Of a stretch of DNA of 20,424 nt, positions 12,184 through 19,805 are shown piece by piece. The stretch comes from JBBQFC01 sp038321615 (GTDB lineage: Bacteria; Bacteroidota; Bacteroidia; Flavobacteriales_D; Cryomorphaceae). Positions within the stretch are counted from its first letter, which is position 1. Every line of letters starts with the position of its first letter. The notes under the pieces are model-generated. The model was not told the DNA's origin. It searched no databases and saw nothing but the letters and a program-made list of their open reading frames with translations. The position numbers were made by a program, and so were the translations under genes. The DNA lies in NCBI GenBank assembly GCA_038321615.1, contig JBBQFC010000059.1, positions 1-20,424 on the forward strand. The letters run 5' to 3'.

Positions 12184-13752
12184 ATGCGCATTACAACTAC
12201 GCTCGCCCTGTTGATGATAATTTTGGGCTGCAAGAAGGAGCCCACATCGTGGAACACCCAGCTGTCGATTCCACTGCTGCGCACATCTTTGGGATTGAAA
12301 CAATTCATTGCCGATACTTTACTCACGGGAAATTCAGGTGATACAGCATTCTTGGTTTATGAAACCGATTTAGTCGATTTACGAGTAGATTCGCTGCTAC
12401 AGCTGCCAAATGATAGTATTACGAAGTCGTTTACAATAGCTCCTCTTACCCAATTTACCTTCAATCCCGGTCAAGTATTCTTCACCAATACCGATGCCTT
12501 TGAGATTGACGGGGATGACGCTCAACTAAGCAAGGTGGTGGTAAATGAAGGGAGTCTATTGCTGAAAGCGTCCAATATGGTAGATGCTGATATCGTAATT
12601 CGAATACAAATCCCGAAGGCCAGGCTGAATAATATTTCATTCGATTATGAAGTGGTTATTCCGGCGGGGGAAGGCTCCAACATTTCGTTATTTGAAGACC
12701 TAGTTAGTTTAAATGGGTATAGTTTAGATCTAACTGGAGCCAATGGTTTTCAAAATAATACTATTAGCGTAAATTTCACTATCAAAATTGCCGACTACGA
12801 AACTCCCACCACCATATTCAACACAGATCAAGTAGTGTTTACTGTGCTCTATGATGAGCTCACGCTCAGCTATGCCGAAGGATATCTCGGATCGAGAGAA
12901 ATTACTTTTGATGAATCCATAGCATTCTCTGGATTAGAAACGTTCGACAATGCGCTCATTAACTTGAGTGCTGCACGCTTAGACCTAAGCTTCGAAAATC
13001 GATTTGGAGTAGATATACAAGCGAATATAAGTGAACTTTCGGCTATCAATTTTGACACCCAAACGCAGATAAGCCTGAACCATCCGCTTACAAATGGATC
13101 TATCAATCTAATTCGTGCCAACTACTTATTGGGCGATATTTCTTCCTTTCCAAAAAACTTTGCAATCACCAACCAAAATTCCAACCTATTAGATCTTTTA
13201 AACATAGTGCCGGACTCCATAATTTTAAGTGGATCGGCTATCATTAACCCGCTTGGTAATATTTCGAATTCTAACGATTGGGCAGCTGCTTCCAGTTCGA
13301 TTTCGGGACATATTTCTGTAAAAATCCCTCTCGAGCTTGGTATCAGCAATCTCGTTTTAGTCGATACAGTCTCATTCGAATGGACAGATACCGATGAGAA
13401 TATTCGAGCGCTGAAACTCTTTATTGCCGCAGAGAATAGCTTTCCGGCAAACGCTACTATCTCAGGAAAAATCTTAGACATAGATAGACAAGTGCTTTTA
13501 AATTTAGACGACCTTTTAGAAGGTTCAGATGATGCAGTGGTAATCGGCTCAGATGGCAACGTTTTGGGCGAAACCTTGATAACTTACAATTTAGGAGAAC
13601 AAGAAATCGCGATGCTTCGAAACGCTGGCTTTATAGCCTTTCGAATTCGACTGGATTCCCAAAACTTTCCGGAAATCGTTTCTTTCCAAATTCACGATAA
13701 AATTGATCTTTTATTATCTGCCAAGATACTTACCCATCTGGAAATCGAATAA
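12184..13752 (+). CDS. Lipoprotein of unknown function, first gene of a three-gene envelope operon
   Basis: 522 residues. MRITTTLALLMIILG followed by CKKE is a lipoprotein signal with lipidated Cys16; the residues after Cys (KKEP) do not tell inner from outer membrane with certainty. The mature protein is rich in beta-strand-like stretches, Asn, Ser, Asp and Ile, with several related segments of the type LSAARLDLSFENRFG and NANISELSAINF. This suggests a repeated beta-sandwich or stalk-like protein on the cell surface or in the periplasm. I do not recognise a named domain. The stop at 13750-13752 directly abuts the ATG of the next gene, so the two are co-translated and probably work together. 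Confidence 0.7.
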   Translation: MRITTTLALLMIILGCKKEPTSWNTQLSIPLLRTSLGLKQFIADTLLTGNSGDTAFLVYETDLVDLRVDSLLQLPNDSITKSFTIAPLTQFTFNPGQVFFTNTDAFEIDGDDAQLSKVVVNEGSLLLKASNMVDADIVIRIQIPKARLNNISFDYEVVIPAGEGSNISLFEDLVSLNGYSLDLTGANGFQNNTISVNFTIKIADYETPTTIFNTDQVVFTVLYDELTLSYAEGYLGSREITFDESIAFSGLETFDNALINLSAARLDLSFENRFGVDIQANISELSAINFDTQTQISLNHPLTNGSINLIRANYLLGDISSFPKNFAITNQNSNLLDLLNIVPDSIILSGSAIINPLGNISNSNDWAAASSSISGHISVKIPLELGISNLVLVDTVSFEWTDTDENIRALKLFIAAENSFPANATISGKILDIDRQVLLNLDDLLEGSDDAVVIGSDGNVLGETLITYNLGEQEIAMLRNAGFIAFRIRLDSQNFPEIVSFQIHDKIDLLLSAKILTHLEIE

Positions 13753-14967
13753 ATGCGGCTGTGTAAGTTTCTCATATTATGCTTATTACTTGCACCTGCG
13801 GAGATGTGTGCGCAATTCTTGCGCGACGGAAGCTTGCCTTACAACGACTCAACGACGGTTGTTTTCAATTTTCAAGTCCGACACGATCAGCTCAGCAATA
13901 GCTTAACAAGAGATTTTACCAGTAAATTCCTGTTCGGGGGTATGATCACCGATGAAGTCAAAAACGAAGTATCCGAAAATTTATCAGCTCAGAATTCCTT
14001 CTTCAATCAATCTTTCGGCGAACTGGATCTCCGTTTTTTCCGCGATTCTTCGCGAATAGGCTTTGGAATTCGAGTTCGTGTAAATCAACTCTCTTCCATT
14101 CATTTTAAGCCAGATGTTTACACGAGCCTGTTTTACGGAAATAGCAGTTTTATAGATAATCCAGCTTTATTCAACGGATCCACTGCTGATATTCAAAACT
14201 ATACTTCGTTGGCTGCCACCCTTTCGCATAAGAAATCGGGGTCTTATGTCGGCGTAGGTATCTATCGCGGCCAGTTGTACGGTAGATATGATCTGGGCGA
14301 TCAGTCCAGCCTTTCAAATGTTTATTCATCCATCGACAATTCAACCATTTTAAGTGAAGTCTGCTTTCAGACGAGCGGTGCTCAAGTTAAATCCGCAGAT
14401 AGTGGACTTGGAATAGGGTTGATCGGTGGTGTGAATGTTCAAAAATCCTTTGGGAGCTTCAGCTTCGAGTTTGCAGACGTCGGTTGGATACAATGGAAGG
14501 ATGTAGAAACGAGAGACACTTCCGGCTCGGTTTGCTTTAATGGGATAAATTGGAATTACGGCGATGAAACCGAATTTAATGACCTACTCGATCAAGTTGG
14601 GGATAGTTTGATTCCCTTTGCGGCGGTTAGTGATGAAAGTATAATGCTTCCAGCAAAACTCGAGTTTCAATATTTCTCCCCCATTTACCGTCACTTTTCT
14701 TTAACCACAAGCCTCTCGCATCGTTTCTTTCAGAAAGCAACTCCGGTCTGGTCGAATTCGATCCAATACCACATGGCAGATCGTGCCATTCTTTGGGCTA
14801 GCATAAGCCTTACCGGAAATGATATTCCGGTTGGCTATGGCTTGGGTGCTCAATTAACCATTTGGCCAAACACCCTTATTGCGTTGGAGTCGCGATTTAT
14901 TGCAGGCCTGCTCAATCAACAATCCAAAACGGTAGATGTGTTCTTTCAACTCATACAGCGAATATGA
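13753..14967 (+). CDS. Predicted outer-membrane beta-barrel protein (DUF5723-like)
   Basis: 404 residues with a signal peptide MRLCKFLILCLLLAPAEMCA cleaved before Gln21. The rest is made of alternating strands ending in aromatic residues (for example FGELDLRFFRD, GFGIRVRVNQLSS, SYVGVGIYRGQLYGRYDLG, LEFQYFSPIYRHFSLTTSLSHRF) and ends in VDVFFQLIQRI. This fits an outer-membrane barrel of the PorV/DUF5723-like kind in Bacteroidota. The family name is a guess from overall look. It starts immediately after the lipoprotein stop, and its TGA overlaps the ATG of the T9SS cargo gene (ATGA). That packing suggests a trio of envelope proteins, perhaps a surface complex or a barrel that receives the cargo. 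Confidence 0.65.
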   Translation: MRLCKFLILCLLLAPAEMCAQFLRDGSLPYNDSTTVVFNFQVRHDQLSNSLTRDFTSKFLFGGMITDEVKNEVSENLSAQNSFFNQSFGELDLRFFRDSSRIGFGIRVRVNQLSSIHFKPDVYTSLFYGNSSFIDNPALFNGSTADIQNYTSLAATLSHKKSGSYVGVGIYRGQLYGRYDLGDQSSLSNVYSSIDNSTILSEVCFQTSGAQVKSADSGLGIGLIGGVNVQKSFGSFSFEFADVGWIQWKDVETRDTSGSVCFNGINWNYGDETEFNDLLDQVGDSLIPFAAVSDESIMLPAKLEFQYFSPIYRHFSLTTSLSHRFFQKATPVWSNSIQYHMADRAILWASISLTGNDIPVGYGLGAQLTIWPNTLIALESRFIAGLLNQQSKTVDVFFQLIQRI

Positions 14968-16421
14968 ATGAATTTAAAATAATACTCACTATACTTTTCT
15001 GCACCGCCGCAATTGCATCAAAATCGCAAGCAGCCTTTCAGCGCAGTTATGGAGGTCTCGGCAGCGACTATGGGCGCACCATCATTGAATGCAGCTCTGG
15101 AGGCTACCTTTTAGTAGGCTCAACAAACAGCTATGCCGATCCGAGCACCGATATTTACGTTTTAAGGATTGACGAGTCGGGAGACTACATTTGGGGGAAA
15201 AATTTAGGCGTAGCCAACAGGATAGACTGGGCAGAAGATGTAGTGGAAGATAATTCGGGCAATTTCTACATCGCGGGATATACCAATCGATTTTCCGAAA
15301 ATGGGTACGACGGATTACTGGTCAAGATTGATTCCGACGGCAATGAGCTCAACTCGTGGACGTATGGAGCAGATGACTGGGATTTTATCACCTCCATATC
15401 CATCGATTCCGATGAAATGCTCTACTTATCGGGGTCTACCACTATTAACAATAAAGAAATAGGTTGGATCGTAAAAGCGAATCTCAACGGTTTAATAATT
15501 TGGCAGAGCCTGATTCCATCCTTAAATCCTACTCGTGTTAAAGGCTTGGCTATATGTGATGATGGAAATCTGGTTTTCGCTGGAGAAGAATATATCCAAA
15601 GTTCAGATACATTGCAGTTCTTAGGAAATATTTCAAGTAATGGGGATTTAGCTTGGATCAGATTCTATGGAGAATTTTTAAATCAGACAGTGGGCGGATG
15701 CACTTGCATCAATAACGAACATATTGTCAGTACGGCGACTCAAATAATAGATGGAGACAATTTCGTTTTCAATTCCAAAGTTCAAGTTTCCAATGGCGAT
15801 ATTATTTGGAACCGAACTGATTATGGTTTTCGTGTCCGATCAAATTCGATTGAAGTAAAGAGTAATGGAAATATAATTTTTGCGGGCACTCAAGAAGTTA
15901 CGGCAAATCGTTTATTAGACGCTGTAAGCTACGAATTTAGCCCGAATGGAGAATTCATCTCCGGCGACTTATCAGAAGTTCAAGGTGGTTTTGGCACCGA
16001 CATCTTTTACGATATTGAGCCCACATCCGACGGTGGGTACATCTGCGTAGGTGAAACAAATAGTTTTGGAAATAACTGGCAGGTCTTGGTTTCGAAAATC
16101 GGTCCAAATGGCGAGAGCATTCAGACCAATACGGATTACTTGGATATTACTACGCCCGTACAGAACCGAAATCCAACTTCTTCTTTATTGACCCTTTACC
16201 CAAATCCCAGTGAGCGAATATTGCAAGTACGAATAGATCCGAATGTTTCCACTTCCGGGCTCAACTACGGAATTGTCGACATCTATGGGAAAACCTTGCA
16301 GAGCGGAACATTCCAATCGCAAATTGACGTGTCGGATATCGCAGCTGGTTCTTACTTCTTTATGCTGAGAGATTCAGAAGGACAGACGCTAAGTCAAACA
16401 AAGTTCTTAAAGATCAATTAA
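14964..16421 (+). CDS. Secreted propeller-like protein with T9SS type A sorting domain
   Basis: 485 residues. The start at 14964 is chosen because MNEFKIILTILFCTAAIAS begins a clean signal peptide and the ATG overlaps the stop of the preceding gene (ATGA). The body contains about six imperfect repeats of the form GG-x-D-x-(8)-GGYLLVGSTNS-x-(8)-D-x-YVLRID-x-G-x-W, typical of the propeller-type extracellular proteins of Bacteroidota. Residues 409-485 (from LTLYPNPSE to TKFLKIN) form a T9SS C-terminal sorting domain with the YPNP entry, a VDIYGKTL strand, an AAGSYFFML motif and a lysine near the end. The protein should be exported by Sec, then by T9SS, and released or attached to the surface. 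The last 8 bp overlap the end of the convergent PorE-like gene. Confidence 0.85.
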   Translation: MNEFKIILTILFCTAAIASKSQAAFQRSYGGLGSDYGRTIIECSSGGYLLVGSTNSYADPSTDIYVLRIDESGDYIWGKNLGVANRIDWAEDVVEDNSGNFYIAGYTNRFSENGYDGLLVKIDSDGNELNSWTYGADDWDFITSISIDSDEMLYLSGSTTINNKEIGWIVKANLNGLIIWQSLIPSLNPTRVKGLAICDDGNLVFAGEEYIQSSDTLQFLGNISSNGDLAWIRFYGEFLNQTVGGCTCINNEHIVSTATQIIDGDNFVFNSKVQVSNGDIIWNRTDYGFRVRSNSIEVKSNGNIIFAGTQEVTANRLLDAVSYEFSPNGEFISGDLSEVQGGFGTDIFYDIEPTSDGGYICVGETNSFGNNWQVLVSKIGPNGESIQTNTDYLDITTPVQNRNPTSSLLTLYPNPSERILQVRIDPNVSTSGLNYGIVDIYGKTLQSGTFQSQIDVSDIAAGSYFFMLRDSEGQTLSQTKFLKIN

Positions 16422-18429
16422 CCCCTGAAAGAATTTTAAATTCTGTTCTTCGGTTTTGCGCGCGACCCTCGTCCGAATCGTTGGTAGCGATTGGCTTGTC
16501 GGCACCATAACCTACAGTAATTATGCGCTCCGGATTAATCTCGATATAATCCAGAAGGTATTGCTTCACAGCCTTCGCTCTATTATTTGAAAGTTCCAAA
16601 TTATAATCGGCTTTACCTTGATTATCGGTATGTCCGGAAATCTCAATCTTAATATTGGGATTATTTTGTAGGAAGGCACCCAATTCCTTTAACTCCGGAT
16701 AGCTTTCCACCTTCAGTTCAGCTTTATCAGTATCGAAAAATACGTTTTTCAAAACGCGGACTTTTCCTTCTTCCACCTTTTCGAGCTTAATTTCGAAATT
16801 ATATCCTTCTGTTGGAGCTTTCTCATTGAAAGCAAACATTTCGGACGCCAGCAGGTACCCCGGAGCGGTTGCTACCAAGGAATAGGTGCGTTTCAGGGCG
16901 GGGGTAATCATAAACTCTCCGGTAGCCGAATCGCTGTAGAAGTCCATGCCGAGTCGCTGCCGATCATAATCGGTAAGGGTAAAGTGCGCTTTAAGCGGTT
17001 TATTGGTGGCTGCGTCGGTCACTCTTCCCGAAGCGTAAGTGATTGCACTCGGTTTCACGGTAGAAGGCAAATCAAATTGATATAAGTCCAATGCGCCAAA
17101 ACCGCCTTCCCTTTCCGACGCGAAATAGGCCAGCTTGCCATCTGCAGAAACGAGAATGCTATTCTCATCCAAATGTGAATTGATCGGATAACCTAAATTT
17201 ACAGGCTTTTGCCACCTTCCTTCATTGTCGCGGCGCGACATATATAAGTCGAGGCCTCCCATGCCGGGATGCCCGTCAGAAGCAAAATAAAGCGTAGTTC
17301 CATCCGGATGGATTTGTACGGACTCTTCCTTCCCAGGCGTATTCACCCCCGGGCTCAGCTGCACAGGAATACCCCATTGGCCTTCGCTTTGGCGACGTGA
17401 GTAAAATATGTCATGGTTCATGCTTCCATCTTTTTGCTTTAAGCCGCGAATGAAAAACAGCGTGCCGCCATCGGAGCTCAAGCTGGGCTGCGATTCGCCA
17501 GCCTTGGTATTAATAGGTGGTCCCATGTTTCTTACGGCTTGCCATTTGCCATTTCGATACTCCGAAATAAACAAGTCGCAAGAGCCGTAACCCTTTCTTC
17601 CACCGCCGTACTCACCTGCCAGTTCGCACGACGTGAAAACCAACGTCTTACCATCTGCCGAAATACTGGGTGCGCCTTCATTGTACTCGGTGTTCAGTTC
17701 TTTTATAGGAACAGCCGGAAACCAAAGGTCGTCGCGATTAGTTGAAACATAAAAATTTTCCTGCACACCCTGAAAAGCCAATGGATCTTCGATTCTGCGG
17801 GTGAATACCAGCATATCTCCTTTGGCAGAAAGCGTTGGGAAATATTCCGGGAAGGGAGAATTAATGGCTTCCCCCATATTCACTGGATTAAAAGGTACAG
17901 GATTTCGAAGTGCATTTAGGGCGAATTCGCAGTTGCGCAATTCCGTTTCCGTCCGACTTATGGTCGGCTTGCTATTGTTTGGAAAACTGAGAAACTTCTC
18001 GAGGTGGGGCTGAGCTTCCTTGTACTTTCCTTGCTGCATTTCGAGCAAACCCAAAAAGTAGTAACTATTGCGGAAAAATTCTCCATCGACTTTGATAGCA
18101 TCTTCAAGCGCCAGCTCTGCATTTGGATAATCGCCCTTTTCAGAATACACTTCAAATCGGAGTAAGTAGGCTTCCATAAATCGGCTGTCGCGCTTGAGCG
18201 CTTCATCGATATACGATAGAGCCAACGAGTGATTGCGCGCATCGAATGCCAACCGCGCATTATCATAAGACGCTAAAGCCTTTGCATTGGTACTTGTAAA
18301 ATCTTGGGCCTGTGCTTTTATGGCTGGGATGGACAACGCAATAACAAGCGCAAAAGCTAGAAAATTATGGAATATCCATGTATTTGTGGGTTTGCAAAGA
18401 AATCCGCCATTTGGGGTGCTGCTTGACAT
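16414..18429 (-). CDS. PorE-like protein: TPR, PD40 propeller, carboxypeptidase-regulatory domain, OmpA C-terminal domain
   Basis: 671 residues. After a hydrophobic export segment (about 20-40, FLAFALVIALSIPAIKAQA) come TPR-like helices (about 45-155). They are followed by about five PD40/WD40-like propeller repeats (YFPTLSAKGDMLVFTRR, APSISADGKTLVFTSC, SQPSLSSDGGTLFFIRG, ESVQIHPDGTTLYFASDG, NSILVSADGKLAYFASE), a carboxypeptidase regulatory-like fold (ASGRVTDAATNKPLKAHF) and an OmpA C-terminal domain (562-671). The peptidoglycan-binding pair is present as Asp602 (GHTDNQG) and Arg617 (LSNNRAKAV). This order is that of PorE, a T9SS accessory protein tethered to peptidoglycan, though similar proteins occur without proven T9SS roles. 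No lipobox is seen. The start overlaps queE by 65 bp and gives an unusual 18-residue polar stretch before the signal, so the true start is uncertain. Confidence 0.82.
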   Translation of the reverse strand: MSSSTPNGGFLCKPTNTWIFHNFLAFALVIALSIPAIKAQAQDFTSTNAKALASYDNARLAFDARNHSLALSYIDEALKRDSRFMEAYLLRFEVYSEKGDYPNAELALEDAIKVDGEFFRNSYYFLGLLEMQQGKYKEAQPHLEKFLSFPNNSKPTISRTETELRNCEFALNALRNPVPFNPVNMGEAINSPFPEYFPTLSAKGDMLVFTRRIEDPLAFQGVQENFYVSTNRDDLWFPAVPIKELNTEYNEGAPSISADGKTLVFTSCELAGEYGGGRKGYGSCDLFISEYRNGKWQAVRNMGPPINTKAGESQPSLSSDGGTLFFIRGLKQKDGSMNHDIFYSRRQSEGQWGIPVQLSPGVNTPGKEESVQIHPDGTTLYFASDGHPGMGGLDLYMSRRDNEGRWQKPVNLGYPINSHLDENSILVSADGKLAYFASEREGGFGALDLYQFDLPSTVKPSAITYASGRVTDAATNKPLKAHFTLTDYDRQRLGMDFYSDSATGEFMITPALKRTYSLVATAPGYLLASEMFAFNEKAPTEGYNFEIKLEKVEEGKVRVLKNVFFDTDKAELKVESYPELKELGAFLQNNPNIKIEISGHTDNQGKADYNLELSNNRAKAVKQYLLDYIEINPERIITVGYGADKPIATNDSDEGRAQNRRTEFKILSGVN

Positions 18430-18997
18430 AGTCGATTATTAAAGGTAGGTTTTGATCAATTTTGCTCCATTCGGGTTGAAGGTACAACAAGCAATCTTTA
18501 CGCACGTGTGCCGCATGTGTTTCAGCCCATTTGAAATCGTACTTGTTGAATATCACCACTTTCAATTCGTCCGCTTTCTCAGCCGATTCCGGCAAAGGAG
18601 CTTTAAATTTTTTGGGAGATAAGCAAACCCAATGCCAACTTCCACGAATAGGATGCGCCCCTGATGTTTCGATATGCGTTCGCAGACCACGCCGCTGAAG
18701 GAGTGCAGTAAAATCTGACAAATCGTACATGGCTGGTTCCCCACCGGTAATCACCGCAATGGGTGCACCACTCGATATGGCTCTGCTCGTTAATTCGCCT
18801 AGCGTCAATTGCGGGTGTCGGTGAGCATCCCAGCTATCTTTAACGTCGCACCACACGCAGCCCACATCACACCCTCCGAGCCTGATGAAATAAGCTGGAG
18901 AACCGGTAAATGCGCCTTCGCCTTGGATGGTGTAAAATTCTTCCATCACCGGAAGCTTCAGAGCGTCGATGATAGGATCGGATGGGGAAGATATCAT
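18365..18997 (-). CDS. queE: 7-carboxy-7-deazaguanine synthase QueE
   Basis: 210 residues. This radical SAM enzyme converts 6-carboxytetrahydropterin to 7-carboxy-7-deazaguanine in the preQ0/queuosine pathway. The QueE start PVMEEFYTIQGEGAFTG leads into the cluster motif IRLGGCDVGCVWCD, with C43-x3-C47-x2-C50 binding the 4Fe-4S cluster. Gly-rich ITGGEPAMYDL (about 99-109) contacts SAM, and SPKKFKAPLPE matches the family. The length is normal. The ATG at 18997 agrees with relatives, which begin some 15-20 residues before the MEEFYTIQGEG motif. The gene is the first of a minus-strand pair, its 3' end overlapping the PorE-like gene. Other queuosine genes are not in the window. A 261-bp upstream region with a promoter and a structured element precedes it. 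Confidence 0.95.
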   Translation of the reverse strand: MISSPSDPIIDALKLPVMEEFYTIQGEGAFTGSPAYFIRLGGCDVGCVWCDVKDSWDAHRHPQLTLGELTSRAISSGAPIAVITGGEPAMYDLSDFTALLQRRGLRTHIETSGAHPIRGSWHWVCLSPKKFKAPLPESAEKADELKVVIFNKYDFKWAETHAAHVRKDCLLYLQPEWSKIDQNLPLIIDYVKQHPKWRISLQTHKYMDIP

Positions 18998-19000
18998 GGG

Positions 19001-19008
19001 GAAAAATA
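19001..19008 (-). promoter_or_regulatory. -7-like element directly before queE
   Basis: The minus strand reads TATTTTTC followed by CCC and the ATG of queE. It is one base from TAnnTTTG and would give a leaderless mRNA, but there is no TTG at the normal distance. The stronger promoter at 19223-19254 is an alternative source of queE transcription. Confidence 0.3.
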
Positions 19009-19072
19009 AAAGGGGGATTCCCGTGCGAAAACATGGCTTAGAAAAACTCTAAACGACATGTATGACCCTGCC

Positions 19073-19217
19073 AAAAAACCTCGGTAATCCTCCTGTCGCA
19101 CGAAGCGAAAATCCACGAAGTGGATCGAGGCCCGCCCTTAGTTTTCCGAGCTTAAGTCAATTATTAATCCTGTTAGTTTTTCAAACTCTCTTATCGCACG
19201 GGAGTACGTTTACCCCT
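19073..19217 (-). ncRNA. Candidate structured RNA or leader upstream of queE
   Basis: This 145-nt stretch lies downstream of a near-perfect promoter (19223-19254, minus). Within it the sequence can fold as a compact three-way junction. An outer stem pairs 19080-19084 with 19146-19150 (CTCGG/CCGAG), a second stem pairs 19089-19092 with 19127-19130 (CCTC/GAGG), and two hairpins sit inside: TCGC/GCGA at 19096-19108 and ATCCAC/GTGGAT at 19111-19125. On the minus strand the outer stem is followed by a T6 run (19078-19073), as in an intrinsic terminator. It could be a small RNA, an attenuator or riboswitch-like leader of queE, or a dispersed palindromic repeat. It does not match the preQ1 class I pattern. 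The fold is drawn by eye only. Confidence 0.4.
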
Positions 19218-19222
19218 TTGAT

Positions 19223-19254
19223 CAAATGTACGAAGATTTCGTTTAACTGCCCAA
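19223..19254 (-). promoter_or_regulatory. Strong promoter in the queE upstream region
   Basis: The minus strand reads TTG (19254-19252), a 21-nt spacer and TACATTTG (19230-19223), matching TTG-N21-TAnnTTTG fully. Transcription would start at about 19217 and run toward queE, 220 nt away. It begins just past the stop of the upstream gene (19259). Confidence 0.7.
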
Positions 19255-19258
19255 AAAC

Positions 19259-19798
19259 TTATTCACCTTTGCTCGAAAAATGGTCTTTTTTATCGGCGAA
19301 TAGTATATTGAAGGTAGTCAAGGATCCATAGGCTCGGCTGATGTATTGCTGAAGTGCAATCTTATCGGACTCGTTGAGTTTTTCGTGGCTGTTGATGTTT
19401 TGCTCCAGCACGCGCAATCTATCGCGCACCATCACTATCTTGTGAAAGAAGGTTTCGATTGGAACTTCTTTCGAAATTAAATCGGAGTTTGCAGGTTTGA
19501 AGATCAAGGTGCCCGTTTCCCATCTGGAAGCTATGTGCACGGGGTTCGATATATCGCTTAGCTCCGTGAGGACGCGTTTTAAAGCTTGCTCCACCCCTTT
19601 CATATCGAGCGATTGAGAAACTTGTTTTGGAGAAGCCGTGACTTTAAGTCCTTCAAAATTTCTTGAAATCTGCTTTTCCCCGCTTCCGCGAAAGAAGATA
19701 TCGAGCGTTGATACATCCATTCCGTAAACTACTCCATCGCCGAATTCGGGATGGTTTACCCTCGCTCCTATTCCGAGGTGAGCCGAATTTAAATCCAT
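19259..19798 (-). CDS. Small protein with a UvrD/PcrA-type Tudor-like N-terminal domain
   Basis: 179 residues, no signal peptide, probably cytoplasmic. Residues about 10-54 (IGARVNHPEFGDGVVYGMD, then LDIFFRGSGEKQIS, then FEGLKV) match the small beta-barrel found at the C-terminal end of UvrD/PcrA/Rep helicases, a Tudor-like fold that contacts RNA polymerase or other partners. The remaining 120 residues are helical-looking and unrecognised, with a likely amphipathic or coiled segment (KIVMVRDRLRVLEQNINSHEKLNES). No helicase motifs are present, so this is a stand-alone domain protein rather than a truncated helicase. It starts 7 bp after the stop of the T9SS cargo gene, which suggests co-transcription, although a TAGTTTCG element lies at the end of that gene. 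Confidence 0.7.
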   Translation of the reverse strand: MDLNSAHLGIGARVNHPEFGDGVVYGMDVSTLDIFFRGSGEKQISRNFEGLKVTASPKQVSQSLDMKGVEQALKRVLTELSDISNPVHIASRWETGTLIFKPANSDLISKEVPIETFFHKIVMVRDRLRVLEQNINSHEKLNESDKIALQQYISRAYGSLTTFNILFADKKDHFSSKGE

Positions 19799-19805
19799 GA
19801 AAATT

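Noticed and set aside
13122..13559. Open frame antisense to the 12184 lipoprotein gene
   Set aside because: Shadow frame; Ser- and Ile-rich translation without features, and the plus-strand gene has a signal peptide and tight coupling to its neighbour.
14862..14963. N-terminal extension of the T9SS cargo protein by 34 residues
   Set aside because: It would overlap the barrel gene by about 100 bp and bury the signal peptide; the ATG at 14964 gives a standard ATGA overlap and a clean signal peptide.
18998..19258. preQ1 class I riboswitch upstream of queE
   Set aside because: There is an AAAAACTAA-like stretch, but the short stem and pseudoknot pairing expected for preQ1-I around it could not be drawn; other preQ1 classes were not excluded.
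19062..19331. Plus-strand open frame of 89 codons upstream of queE
   Set aside because: It runs antisense into the Tudor-like gene, has no start-site signal, and reads through the palindromic hairpins, which explains its open frame.
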